This document shows positions 20,758 through 32,297 of a stretch of 64,000 nt of DNA, piece after piece (the stretch's first letter is position 1; each line of letters begins with the position of its first letter). The notes beneath the pieces were generated by a model. That model saw only the letters and a program-made list of their open reading frames with translations. It had not been told where the DNA came from and did not search any database. The stretch is from Elymus sibiricus (taxonomy: Eukaryota; Streptophyta; Magnoliopsida; Poales; Poaceae), in assembly GCA_039707655.1 (NCBI GenBank), contig CM077667.1:157956642-158020641 (forward strand), given 5' to 3'. Made by a program: the position numbers and the translations under genes.

Positions 20758-22274
20758 TGTAGGACCGAAAGTATGTCTAGAGGGGGGGTGATTAGACTAC
20801 TTGACCAAATAAAAGTTTTGCCTATACCAAATTTTAGAGTTGGCAGATTTTAACATTCATGGCAAGTCAAGTACACCCTACACATGCAAGTCTAAGAGTA
20901 TAGCAGCGGAAAGTAACAACAAGCATGAGTAGAAAGGAAGGGTTGGAATATCAAACACAATTGTAGACACGATGATTTTTTCCCGTGGTTCCGATAGGTG
21001 GGGCTATCGTACGTCCATGTTTATGGAGTCTTCAACCCACAGAGGGTAACAGTCGCGAGAGTCCATGGAGGGATCCACCCATAAGGGTCCACGAAGTAGC
21101 AACCTTGACTATTCCATAACTGCTTCCATCCACGAAGGACTAGGCTCACTATGGGTATATCTTCACGAAGTAGGCGATCTCCTTGCCCTTACAAACTTCT
21201 TGGTTCAACTCCACAACACGAAGTAGGAGGCTCCCAAGCGACACCTAACCAATCTAGGAGGCACCACCCTCCAAAAGGTAATAGGCTCGGCAATGTCGAT
21301 GATCTCCTTGCTCTTGTGCTTCAAGATGATAGACTCCTCAACACACAATCACTCTCTCACGGATTTGGCTTGGTGGAAGAGATGGGATTGGTGGAAAGCA
21401 ACTTGGGGAGGCTAGAAATCATGATTCATATGGTTGGAATGGAATGGCATGATCTCAACACATGAGTAGGTGGCTCTCTCTTAGAAAACTGGATGGGGCA
21501 AGTATGGAATAGTTCTGAGTGCTTCTCTTTCGAGTAGGTGGTGGTGGAGGGGTATATATAGGCATCCCCAAAAATCCAACCGTTACATACAAAATGACCA
21601 ACTCGGTGACACCGATGTGTTAATCTCGGTGGTACCGAAGTGACCAAAAGGTGGCAACTTTTGAATCTCGGTGAGACCGATATATGAAACTCGGTTGCAC
21701 CGATAAGGTGACCAACAGTCAGATTGCCCAATCTTGGTGACGCCGATCCAACAATCTCGGTGGTACCGATATTGTGAATTTGCGTAACAGAAAGTTGGCA
21801 ACCCAAACTCGGTGGCACCGGAATGGAATCGGTTGCACCGAAGTGGCTAGGGTTTGGCTGAGTCTGTCTGATGGTTGAGAATCGGTGGCACCGTGTGGAA
21901 AGTGTTGGTTGCACCGATTTTGAATATTTGGCTTTGACAGACTTTTGTGGGAGAGCTTGTGGGTGTTTTTGGTGACTATCACTTGTGCACGTATGAGCAT
22001 TTTGTTCACCAATAGAACCTTACCCCCTTTTAATAGTATTGGCTTTCCTATGGACTCAAAGTGATTTCTCACAAATGTAAAATGTAGAGTCCTCCTGCTT
22101 GAAGCTTTGCCAATCCATTTCCTTGCATCTTGGGGTATCTTCACAATCTCCACAATCCTTTTGCCAATCCTATCATTGAACTTTTCCTAAAATATACTTA
22201 GTGGAAACATTAGTTCAATGACTTATATGTTGTTTTTAATTACCAAAACCACCAAGGGAGCAAATGTGCTTTCA
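20758..22274 (-). repeat. RLC-D 5' LTR
   Basis: It is 1517 bp, the same length as the 3' LTR. A TATA-like box lies at 21553-21560 and the paired-palindrome array directly upstream of it (minus strand) at 21603-21917. Confidence 0.95.
21603..21917. repeat. Paired-palindrome array in RLC-D 5' LTR
   Basis: Sites start at 21603, 21626, 21668, 21691, 21734, 21757, 21809, 21829, 21882 and 21905. Pair spacings are 23, 23, 23, 20 and 23 bp. Several sites degenerate in the other LTR are better here (for example 21829 and 21905). Confidence 0.95.
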
Positions 22275-22279
22275 AGTGA

Positions 22280-25200
22280 TCCCAGAGATCAATGCTCACT
22301 GAACACACAAAAGCTGAATAACAAGAGTCTTACATCCACATTTAGCGTCTTACAAAAATAAAGACCATGAAGGTCAATTCTTACATAGATAGGGCCGCAA
22401 GGGCCAAACACTTAAACATAATAAGCAGAGGAAAGTCTTGATCGGAAACGTGAACCCATGCCATCTGCCTTAAACCTACAGGCATTCTGACTGGGAAGCG
22501 TCCTTGTTCGCATGTTCATCACCAACGAACTCTTCGCCATATTCCTGCTCTTCCATGCCTGGCCAATTAAATAACCAGTGGCAAGTCAATGAGTACTTTG
22601 AATGTACTCGCAAGCAACCCATGTTTTGGAACAAGGTATAACAATGCATGATAAAGCACTAAGTAGGTAAGTTTTGCGGAAAGCTAATTTTAAGTGCAAT
22701 GACATGATCAAGTAATGTAAGCAAGCATGCATCAACACTTGACATGTATTCATATGAACAAGACACAGTTATCATCATAAGCAGGGGTTGAACATCTCAT
22801 GTTCATCATCATGCCAAGTCATCGGACTTAGCTCAAGTACCATCTTTGTCACCAACACACACACACACACCGGGATTGTGAAAACATCTGGACGTAGTTT
22901 AAGCAGCACCACCCAACTGTCCTTGACCATGGACACGACTATTCGAATAGTTTTACACTCTGCAGAGGTTGCACACTTTACCCACAAGACTCGGGGAACT
23001 TCCGTGTCATCCACGACTCACGGTATATTTCATACCCGAGGTAAGCACCCGAACAATGGCTTTCCCCTGACGATACTAAACAAAGAGTCCACTCGTTGGT
23101 CCGTGTCTTCATGATGTACAAACACGAGCCTTGCTCTACACAGTACCATCCATGAAGGAACACAATGGTGTGACCAGTGCCTGTAAAGACAGCGCATGGT
23201 CGCCCTACCAAGCACGACCTCGTATCGAGAGTGACCACGTCACTCCCGCCACTAGTAATGCGGGCTCTCTGTCAGCACCGACCAAAGTAATCAACAAAGC
23301 CCCTTCCCATATAGGGGTAGAGTGGTTGTACATGTAAGGTTGGGACGGTCAACAAATCTTAAATCTAATCCATTTTCGAAAACACACACGCTCACTTGCT
23401 CCGGTACAACACTTATTTCTCAAGTGGTTACCCAACTCAACATCATCTCCCTTGGGCATTAGTCGCACCCGTCGGGGTTTTCGAAAAGTCTTTGAAAACT
23501 CTCTTGTTTCCAACACCATGCATATTCCCGTCCCACATTGCGTAGCATCTACTAAGCATCGTATCTACTCCCACCCGCACAACCCTCATAAGGAGGTAGG
23601 GTCATGCACGATGCAAGTGTCAACAAGAAAGTATCGGAGGCATCCCACAGAAGGGGATACCACATCATCATGATCATCATCGGAACATAAGGTGCTATAT
23701 GACATGCATGAAAAGTTTTTTAACATGGTCAAAGGGCTGCTTGCCTGGCTCAACAAAGTCTTCGGGGTCTTCGAAACCTTCGGGTCCAACTTCCTCGTCA
23801 ACAGCGCAATCTATCGTCGTGATAAATAACGATAATAATAAGATTCACCACCAAAAACAGAGCACCAAATCTACTTCTAAAAATGCTACCCTACTCTGTA
23901 AAATACAAAAAATAATATCAACAATATTTGCCTAAGGTTTTGGGGTGAAAAAGGTTTTCAAAACTATTTTTAACAGAGGCTAAAATATTTAAAACTAGCA
24001 TTTAAATAAAATTAGTATATAAAATGTTTTCAAAAATTCTTACAAGTGGCACTGTAAAATTCTACAGAATATTTCAAGATTTGTGGTGGAAAAATAACTG
24101 GATTTGGGTAAATATTTTACTCTGTGGGATTTTTGGAATCTCACTGATAAAGGAAAAGGAAAAAGGCCTCAGAGCCAGCTGGGCCAGAACAGACCCAGCT
24201 GGGCTGGGCTTCGGCCCACGCACACTGGCGAGCGGCCAGGGGGCCACGTCGAAGGCAGGGTGGAGGAATACGCCTCCACTTGCTGCGTTGTGCCCCTGGT
24301 CAAACCCGACAGGCAGGTCCGGGGGGCCCAGTGATCAGCGGGAGAGAGGGGGGATGAGAGGGTGACACACGGGCCCCACCAGGGTCGTCTTCAACCTCCA
24401 GACAGGGGACGGGGAGAGCTCACCGGCGGCGTTTCTGACGGCGGCTCGAGGCGCCGATGGCACGGGAGTGCTCAGGAGGCTTGAGCGCTTTCAGGGGAGG
24501 TGGAGTTCGTCGCCGGCGGCGATGGTTTCATCAAGGATGACGGACCCGAGCGGCGGAGCTCCTGTTCGAGATCGAGCTGCTCGCCCTGGGCTGTCATGGG
24601 AGGAAAGAGGAGGGGAAACGGGGTCAGGGTAGCTTAGGGTCCTCGGATCAAACGATAACAGGGGCGGACGAAGGCCATACCGCACGTATTCTGGCGAGCT
24701 GAGGGGGCGATCTCCGGCTCGATTCCGAGCGCCTGGTCCTCAAAATGGAAGGGGAGAGGTGCGGGGGCACGATTTGGTGAGGGAGGAGAGGTTCGAAAGG
24801 GAGGGAGAGACGCGGGGAGGCCTCTTTATAGGTGGACGCGAGTCCACCGTGGGCTTGTGCGTCGGCGAGGTCGAGGCCAAGGCTACAGGCCATGGAGGCT
24901 TGTGGAGATGGGTCAGGGGTGTTCCTGGGCTTCGCCTAGGACTAGTGGAGGGAGGAGAGAGAGCTGGGGAGGAGCGGGGCACGCCGCGCGTGTGAAGCCA
25001 CCGGTTGGCCAAACCGGGCGGCTGCGGTACGTGCGAGCGGAGCCGATAGAGGGAGAGGGAGGAAGGGGCCGACAGGGCGCCGTGGTGCGGACGTCGAGGG
25101 GGCCCAAGTGGCGAGAGGGGGAGGCCCGAGGCTGTCGGGGCCATGCAGTGGGCGGCGGCTACAGTGCGGTCGGCACTGTAGCGCACTCTGGAGCGCCGTT

Positions 25201-26570
25201 TTGGCATGCCATGGCATGCCATTGGCAGCTTCTGCATGGCCTCCCGTGTCTAGGGGATCTAGGGGGAGTAAACAAGCATGGGTGAGGCATTGGATGCCCA
25301 AGAGAGTCAAGGGAGAAGGAGAGAGGCAAAGGGAGAGAGAGAGAAAGGGGCTGCCCAGAGAGTAAATTGAGGGTTTTACCCCATCAACCAGTGGCTTATG
25401 GACTTGGGGTTTTTTACTGGAGGTGAATGAACATTGTAAGAAGATGTGGTAAAAATTTAGACTCAAGGAGAATAGAGGAAGGGGGTCAAACTTGGCTTTT
25501 ACTAATCAACCAGAAGGTGTTTGATGGAGTTTTAGGCAAGCAAATGGAGTTTGATTGACATGAGTTTTAACAGGATGGAAATGTAGGTAAACATAGGGAG
25601 GATCACCAAGTTTGAGGAGATTTGAAGAAAGTTGATAGTACAAACTTGAAAAACCCTAGAATTCAACAGAATTAGAATTTTGTAGATCCAGGCATACAAT
25701 ATTGTGCTCCCAAATCCACAACTTGGTGTGGTATCATTATTTGGGGTTTAGAACATGCCCACAAAGTTTGGGATCAATAGGAGATACTTCACAATGTAAA
25801 GTTGCTCAAATTTGGCTATGAACAGGAATGGTTTTGGAATAATTTGATGAAGCAATTCAATTGGGATTGAGATGAAACTTTGCAACATCATCTCATATGT
25901 CATTTGTGACTTGCTAGAATTTTCCTGGAATTTATTGAGAATATTTCTTATAGAAATATTTCAAAAGCTAGATTTGGGCAGAAAGGGTTTTGAGGGGTTT
26001 GGCCCATGATTTTGAACATGACCATGTGTTGAAACTCATATATATGGAAAATATATGTCCACTGAGTTTCCCTAAATTTTCTCAAATATTTTTACAGCAT
26101 TTAAATAATTTTTCCCTATGAAAAACCATTTCTGGCCTTAAGAAAAAACCTTTAAATAAAATAGCAAAATAATCTTTAAAAATTAATATTTGGTGGTTTT
26201 GGGAAGTCATATATATAGTAGGTTCCAAATAAAGTCTTTGGGGAAAAAGGATCCACCCAATTTGAGGACTTGTAGTACAAACCTCAATTCAGGGGCTTTT
26301 TAAAACCTAATTTGAATAAATCCTTTTTGGCCAAAATAGTATTTGATAAAAAAAATTGGGTACTATTCACATGGCATGATCATTGGGCAAGAAGTTTGGA
26401 TCAAGGAAGATGAATATGGAGAGGAGTAGAACCTAAGAGTGCCATACACAAACAACAAAACAAGCAAATAAGCAACAATTCAAACAATCATATGCACTCA
26501 AAAAGTTTTAATTGGTTCCAAATTTTATAAATTCAAGCATAGCAAAGTGATACAAACAAAGGGTGTGACA
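22280..26570 (-). repeat. RLG-C 3' LTR, main part
   Basis: It continues the LTR started at 12641 and ends ..GGGTGTGACA at 26570, next to a G-rich polypurine tract (minus strand AAGGGGGGTCGGTC). It is non-coding. It holds a short CA repeat near 22857, a GC-rich block (24160-25370), a TATA box TATAAAG (24824-24830, minus strand) and an 18-bp perfect palindrome at 25203-25220. Large ORFs in the GC-rich block are not conserved as proteins. Confidence 0.93.
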
Positions 26571-26613
26571 GACCGACCCCCCTTACAAGAATCTCGTCCC
26601 CGAGATTCCTAGG

Positions 26614-29600
26614 CTAAGTGCTAAAAAGATAAGGGAACTCAGATCTAAGATAGTCTTCAAGCTCCCAGGTTGCTTCAGCCTCAGTGTGGTTGCTCCATTG
26701 AACCTTGAAGTACTTGATGGTGCGGCTTCAGGTGCAACGCTCCGCTTCATCCAAAATATGGACTGGCCTCTCATGATAAGTGAGGTCTGGCTGAAGGTCG
26801 ATGGCTTGATGGTCGATGTCCTTGTAGAGGTCGGGGCGGTTGGGAACTTGGAGACACTTCCGGAGTTGTGACACCTGAAAGACGTTGTGCACATCTGATA
26901 GCTCGGAAGGTAGCTCTAGCTGATAGGAAACTTCTCCTCATCTTGCGGTGATCTTGAAGGGGCCTATGTATCTTGGTGCAAGCTTTCCTTTGATGTGGAA
27001 ACGCTTGGTTCCTTTAAGACGTGTGACTCGGAGATAGACATGGTATCCATTGTTGAAGCTCACTTCTCGGCGGTGAGAGTTGGAGTAGCTCTTCTGTATT
27101 GTCTTGGCGGTCTCGAGGCGCTCTGGGACGAGTTGAACTTGCTCTTCTGCTTCGCGGAGAATGTCTGGCCCAAAGATTAGTCCTTCTCCGGTCTCCGACC
27201 AGTTGAGGGGAGTACGGCACTTGCGTCCATACAACACCTCAAATGGTGCCATCTGAAGACTCGACTGATAGTTTTTGTTGTAGGAGAACTTAGCAAATGG
27301 TAGGCAATCTTCCCACTTGGATCCATATGCCAAAACACAAGCACGGAGCATATCTTCGAGTATCTGATTTACTCACTCTGTCTGCCCACCGGTCTGGGGG
27401 TGAAAAGCAGTGCTGAAGGAGAGCTTGGTTCCCATTGCTTCTTGAAACTTCTTCCAGAATCTTGAGGTGAACTGGGTTCCTCGGTCTCACACAATCTCCT
27501 TTGGAACTCCGTGAAGACTCACGATGCGGTTGATGTAGAGGTTTGCCAGCTGGCTTCCATCATAGGTGGTCCTGACGGGAATGAAGTGGGCTACCTTGGT
27601 CAGGTGATCGACAATGACCCAGATGGAATCATGTCCTTTGCTTGACCTAGGTAATCCGGTGATGAAGTCCATCCCAACTTTGTCCCACTTCCATTTAGGC
27701 ACCTTGATAGGTTGCAATAGTCCAGCGGGTCACTGATGCTCAGCTTTGACTCTCTGGCATATGTCACACTTAGCAACAAAGGTGCCTATCTCCCGTTTCA
27801 TACCATGCCACCAGAATCTTGTTTTGAGGTCTTGGTACATCTTGGTTCCTCCAGGATGGATGGAATATGGTGTGTCATGAGCTTCTTGCAAGATCAAATT
27901 CTTGAGCTCTTCTTTGTTGGGTACGCAGATGCGCTTCCCAAACCATATGACTCCTTGCTCATCCACTGAGAATCCTGGGGCCTTTCCTTCCTTGATCTTC
28001 CTCTTGATGCCTTCGATGCTCTCGTGTCCCTTCCGGGCTTCCTTAATATCATCCATTAAGGTAGGCTTTGCTTCGAGGCTGGCTAGGAATCCAGGTGCAA
28101 CTAGTTCCAAGCCGAAGCTTTCAAGCTCTTCATACAGGGCGGGTAGCCTTTCCTTAATCATAGCATTCAAGGAACAAGCCTTTCTGCTTAAGGCATCAGC
28201 TACCACCTTAGCCTTTCCAGGGTGGTATTGAACATTGAGGTCATAGTCCTTGATCAACTCCAACCATCTTCGCTGCCTCATGTTCAATTCTTTTTGGGTG
28301 AAGATATACTTCAAACTCTTGTGGTCTGTGTATATCTCACATCGCTTCCCCAGAAGGTAATGTCTCCATGTCTTCAAGGCATGAACTACGGCTGCCAACT
28401 CAAGATCATGAGTAGCGTAGTTTTCTTCATGAGGACGTAGCTGTCTGGATAGATATGCTATGACTCTGCCTTCTTGCATCAGAACACCTCCAAGCCCGGT
28501 TCTCGATGCATCACAATATATCACAAACTCCTTGTGAATATCGGGGGTGGCCAAAACTGGGGCTGTGGTAAATCTCTTCTTGAGCTCTTGGAAGCTTTCT
28601 TCACACTTCTCCGTCCATTCAAACTTCTTGTCCTTCTTCAAAAGCTGAGTCATGGGTCGGGCAATGCTCAAAAATCCTTCGACGAACTTGCGGTAATATC
28701 CCGCGAGTCCAAGGAAGCTCTTGACTTCCTTCACATTGGTTGGGGGTTGCCATTCAATCACGGCTTCTATCTTGGCAGGATCCACTGACAATTCTTCTGC
28801 AGTCAACACATGACCCAAGAATCCAACTTCATGCAGCCAGAATTCACACTTGCTGAATTTGGCATAAAGCTGGTGCTCTCGAAGCTTGTCTAGGACCAAT
28901 CTCAAGTGTTGCTCATGCTCTTCTTCAGACTTGGAGAAGACGAGTATGTCATCAATAAAGACGACAACAAACTTGTCCAAGTATTTCATGAAGACCTTGT
29001 TCATGAGATACATGAAGTAGGCAGGGGCATTGGTCAACCCAAATGACATGACCGTGTATTCATACAGGCCATACCGGGTTACAAACGCCGTCTTTGGAAT
29101 GTCTTGGGGCCTGATCTTCAACTGGTAGTACCCTAACCTGAGGTCGATCTTGGAAAACACCTTGGCTCCGTTCAGCTAATCGAACAGGTCTTCAATCTTG
29201 GGGAGTGGGTACTTGTTCTTTATCGTGACCTCATTGAGAGAACGGTAATCGACACAGAGTCAGATAGTTCCGTCCCTCTTTGACACAAACAGAACAGGTG
29301 ATCTCCAAGGAGAGGCACTTGGGCGAATGAATCCTTTTCTGAGCTGCTCTGCCAGTTGCTTCTTCAATTCAGCCAACTCTCCGGATCCCATTCTATAGGG
29401 CTTCTTATAGATGGGTCCTGCTCTGGGCATTAGCTCGATGATGAACTCAATGTCACGGTCAGGAGGCATTCCGGGCAGCTCATCAAGAAAAACATCAGGG
29501 TATTCGCATACCACTGGCACTTGATCCAACTCAATTCCCGACAGACAATTAACCTGAGGGGTTCGAGTGGAGGCAGGGTTGGGAACATACTTGACTTCTA

Positions 29601-31170
29601 CTCCTTGGCTATTGGTTATGGTATCGATCCTCTTGGGACAGTCCAAGTAGCCTTGGTTCTTGGTCAACCAATTCATGCCAAGGATGACGTCCAAGCCTGG
29701 TGAATCCAGAACTATGAGGTCTGCTAGGAAGACTACCCCATTGATGATAATCTCAACTCCTTTACATCCTATCTTGGAGTTCATAACCGAACCCGGGGTT
29801 TGTATGAACATATGACTACCCAGGGGTGTAGGCTCCATACCACTCTCTAGTGCAAACCTTTGAGTGACAAAAGAATGTGAAGCTCCACAATCAAACAGTA
29901 CGGTTGCTGGGGTTGAGTTGATGAGGAACGTACCCAGTATGACATCCGGGTCTTCCTGGGCTTCCTCAGCGGCGACGTGATTCACACGACCCTTGCCATT
30001 ATTGGGATGGTTGCGGGGAGATGGGTTCCTTGGTGGCGCTCCACGGCCTTGACCTTGGTTTGGCACATTGGGGTGCGGTGCATCTGGCTTCTTATTGGGG
30101 CACTGCTTAGATATGTGTCCATGCTGACCACACCCGAAGGAAGTGACCTGACCATAGTTGTTATTTTTGTTGTTCCTGACACCGTTGTTGTTATTGGGGT
30201 TGTTGTAGGCTGGCCTGGGATTGGCATACTGCTAAGGCTGGTAGCTCGGACGAGGTGCAGGAGGTCTAGCCTGCTGCGGCTGATAGGTTGGCTTGGCTGG
30301 GGCTGGCTGCCAGGGGTGAGGCTTCTGGTTGCTGGAACTACCCTTGCTGATCATCTTGCGCTTGCGAGTGTCGTCTATGGCACGACACTTGTCTTCCAGC
30401 ATGAGAGCCTTGTTCACCAGGTTGAAGAAGGTCCGACAGTCGAAGACTATGAGCTGATACTACAGGGTCTGGTGAAGTCCTTCCATGAAGCATTCCATCT
30501 TAGCAGCCTCCGTGTTGACATCTTCAGGTGCATACCTTGACAACAGGTTGAACTTCTACATGTACTCCTTGACAGAGCCACTTCCTTGCTTCAGCGCTCG
30601 GAATTCTCTCTTCTTGATAGCCATAATCCCAGAAGGAATGTGGGCGATGCGGAATCCTTCCTTGAAGTTATCCCAGGTGATCACACGATTGCCTTGCATG
30701 ACCTTGAAGCCATCCCACCAAGCTCGGTCGGTACCTCCGAGGCAGTGAGAGGCATACAACACCTTCTCACGATCCTCGTTGCAATTGACCAGTGCATGGA
30801 GGTCCTCGATGGTGCGGATCTAGTCATCGGCATCCAGTGGTTCAACAGTCTAGGTGAAGGTTGGGGGTGAATTCCTCATGAACTCAGACACAGTGGAACG
30901 GCCATTGCCGTTCCTACCTTGCTGCTGGTTGTTCACAAGGACTTGGGCCATCTGCTGAATGGCAGCAGTGTTGGCTTGGTGTTCCTCCCGGAGAACTTGG
31001 AGAAACTGAGCTATGCTCATGTTCTCCGACGGAGGTGGAGGCGGGGGAATGTTGCCTTGTGGCTGCTCCTGGTGTCCTCCAGCCTGAGCAGTCCCACCAG
31101 CTCCCTGTTCCTGGCTGGAATTGCCGGCTTCAGGGTTGGTGAAGAAGCTGTTGCGGGTTGCAGTCACCAT
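26614..31170 (-). pseudogene. RLG-C gag-pol polyprotein, 12 nonsense codons
   Basis: One continuous frame of 1519 codons runs from ATG 31170 to TAG 26614 with no frameshift and 12 internal stops (six TAG, six TGA). Domains in order are as follows. Gag is at about 30230-31170. Its zinc knuckle GCGQHGHISKQC has lost the first Cys. The aspartic protease has LFDCGASHSFV. RT has FIDD in place of YXDD. RNase H runs from YCDAS through TDHKSL to ADALSR. Integrase has an HHCC zinc region (27730-27880), a catalytic core (27340-27717) and a C-terminal tail. The tail ends in a chromodomain-like segment (KYFKVQW..ATWELEDYL, about 26620-26720). It is dead as written. Confidence 0.93.
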
Positions 31171-31477
31171 CCTGTTTGGAGCAGCCAAGTAAAGTAACTG
31201 GGATAGACGAGACGAAAAGCAATAACGGAGAAAGCGCGCCTAAGGGGGTTGGTATAGCGCAAGTGTGGTAAAACGAAGGTCGAAAGACCGATACATATAT
31301 TAAGATGAGATAGATGATGGAGTCGCTTACACGTTGCCTAAGGCAAAAGCGCGACTTGCATCAGAACACAAACAACAAAAGCAAACAACAAGCACACATG
31401 GTTTCATATGAACCATTACACGGACTCGACTTCGCATGAGGGGTACATGACTGATCCTACCCTAGGGGTTCTCGGAC

Positions 31478-32071
31478 TCAGATGGTGGAGTGCTCTGCTT
31501 CCTGCCCAAGAGGAAGGAACACTCGGTTGCTTGCTGGGACTCCTTCTGGCAAGATGCCCAGGGTCGCCATGCCTGAAACATGCGACGAAAATCTAGAGGT
31601 TGCTATTCGTCCTTGGTTCAAGATGTCAGTGGTTTGGCGGAGTATCTCTCGAATGTGGTGAAATTCCCGGCGGAGCTTCACGAACTCCTTAATCAGGTTG
31701 TGGACCAGACTATCGGCGGAGAGGCTGAAGTAGGTCTGGAATCTGAGGGGCACGCCATCCTCCTTGGATGGAACCAGTGTCTGACTTTCGCCGATGTCAT
31801 CCTTCCTGATGGGTAGGTAACGAGTAGCGGGCTCGTCGGCCATCTCTGGAATGATGCCTCAAATGTGGATGAGTGCCTTCCGTTCAGCTGTCTTGACTGC
31901 GAGCGCTAGGGTCTCCATCTGTGGTCCTTCAAAGAACCAACTGGTCGGGGAGTCGTTTGCCTTCACGAACACTTCAACGTGATACTCATTCGTGATGGCA
32001 TCGACCCAGTGCTCGTGGTAGAGGAACACAAGGGGGCTAGCAAAACTGGCACTTCTCCAGGCTATCCCCAA
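31478..32071 (-). pseudogene. RLG-C leader ORF (ORF0), unknown function
   Basis: Between the primer site and gag one frame is open for about 196 codons, interrupted once by TGA near 31859-31861 (explainable as CGA to TGA). The sequence is protein-like, with LVFLYHEHWVDAITNEYHVE and TSWFFEGPQMETLALAVKTA, then a helical stretch LIKEFVKLRREFHHIREILR. The start is unclear because upstream codons have no ATG in frame. I do not recognise a domain. It could be a captured host fragment or a family-specific accessory protein. Confidence 0.5.
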
Positions 32072-32279
32072 GGAGTAGGGAAAAGCCGGATGCTAGGAGG
32101 GCTTCGGGTACGACGGCCATATACAAAGGTTTCAAGGGAGGAGAGTCAGTATAATGCTGTGAGAAGACTAGAAGAGGCAAGAAGTGCAGAACTCCTAAGC
32201 ATAGGTGCTAGGGGTAGTTTTGAAAACATTTTTATCCTAACTAATGTCCATGCTAACTAAGGGCTTCCTACAGTCAGGA

Positions 32280-32293
32280 TGGCTCTGATACCA
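32280..32293 (-). other. Primer binding site (Met tRNA), RLG-C
   Basis: The minus strand reads TGGTATCAGAGCCA, four bases after the 5' LTR end. This defines the 5' LTR as the right-hand copy. Confidence 0.93.
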
Positions 32294-32297
32294 GCTC

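Larger units (their letters stand above)
12691..22274 (-). mobile_element. RLC-D: pol-less Copia-type element
   Basis: Two equal LTRs of 1517 bp (TGTAGGACC..GCTTTCA) are flanked by a perfect AGTGA target duplication (12686-12690 and 22275-22279). The primer site matches initiator Met tRNA. The element carries gag (18503-20704) and a second large ORF near the 3' LTR (14690-16819), but no protease, integrase, RT or RNase H. Its gag is of the SIRE/Maximus type seen in Triticeae Copia elements; the lineage is inference. The first 200 bp of the two LTRs differ at about six sites, pointing to a fairly recent insertion. Mobility would need pol supplied in trans. Confidence 0.92.

Noticed and set aside
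22788..23114. 108-codon ORF, also present at 32916-33182
   Set aside because: It is duplicated only because both LTRs of RLG-C carry it; it begins in a CA repeat and shows no domain.
24740..25466. Long GC-rich ORFs on both strands (repeated at 34347-35514)
   Set aside because: They lie in the GC-rich part of the RLG-C LTRs; frames differ between the two LTR copies and no domain is recognised.
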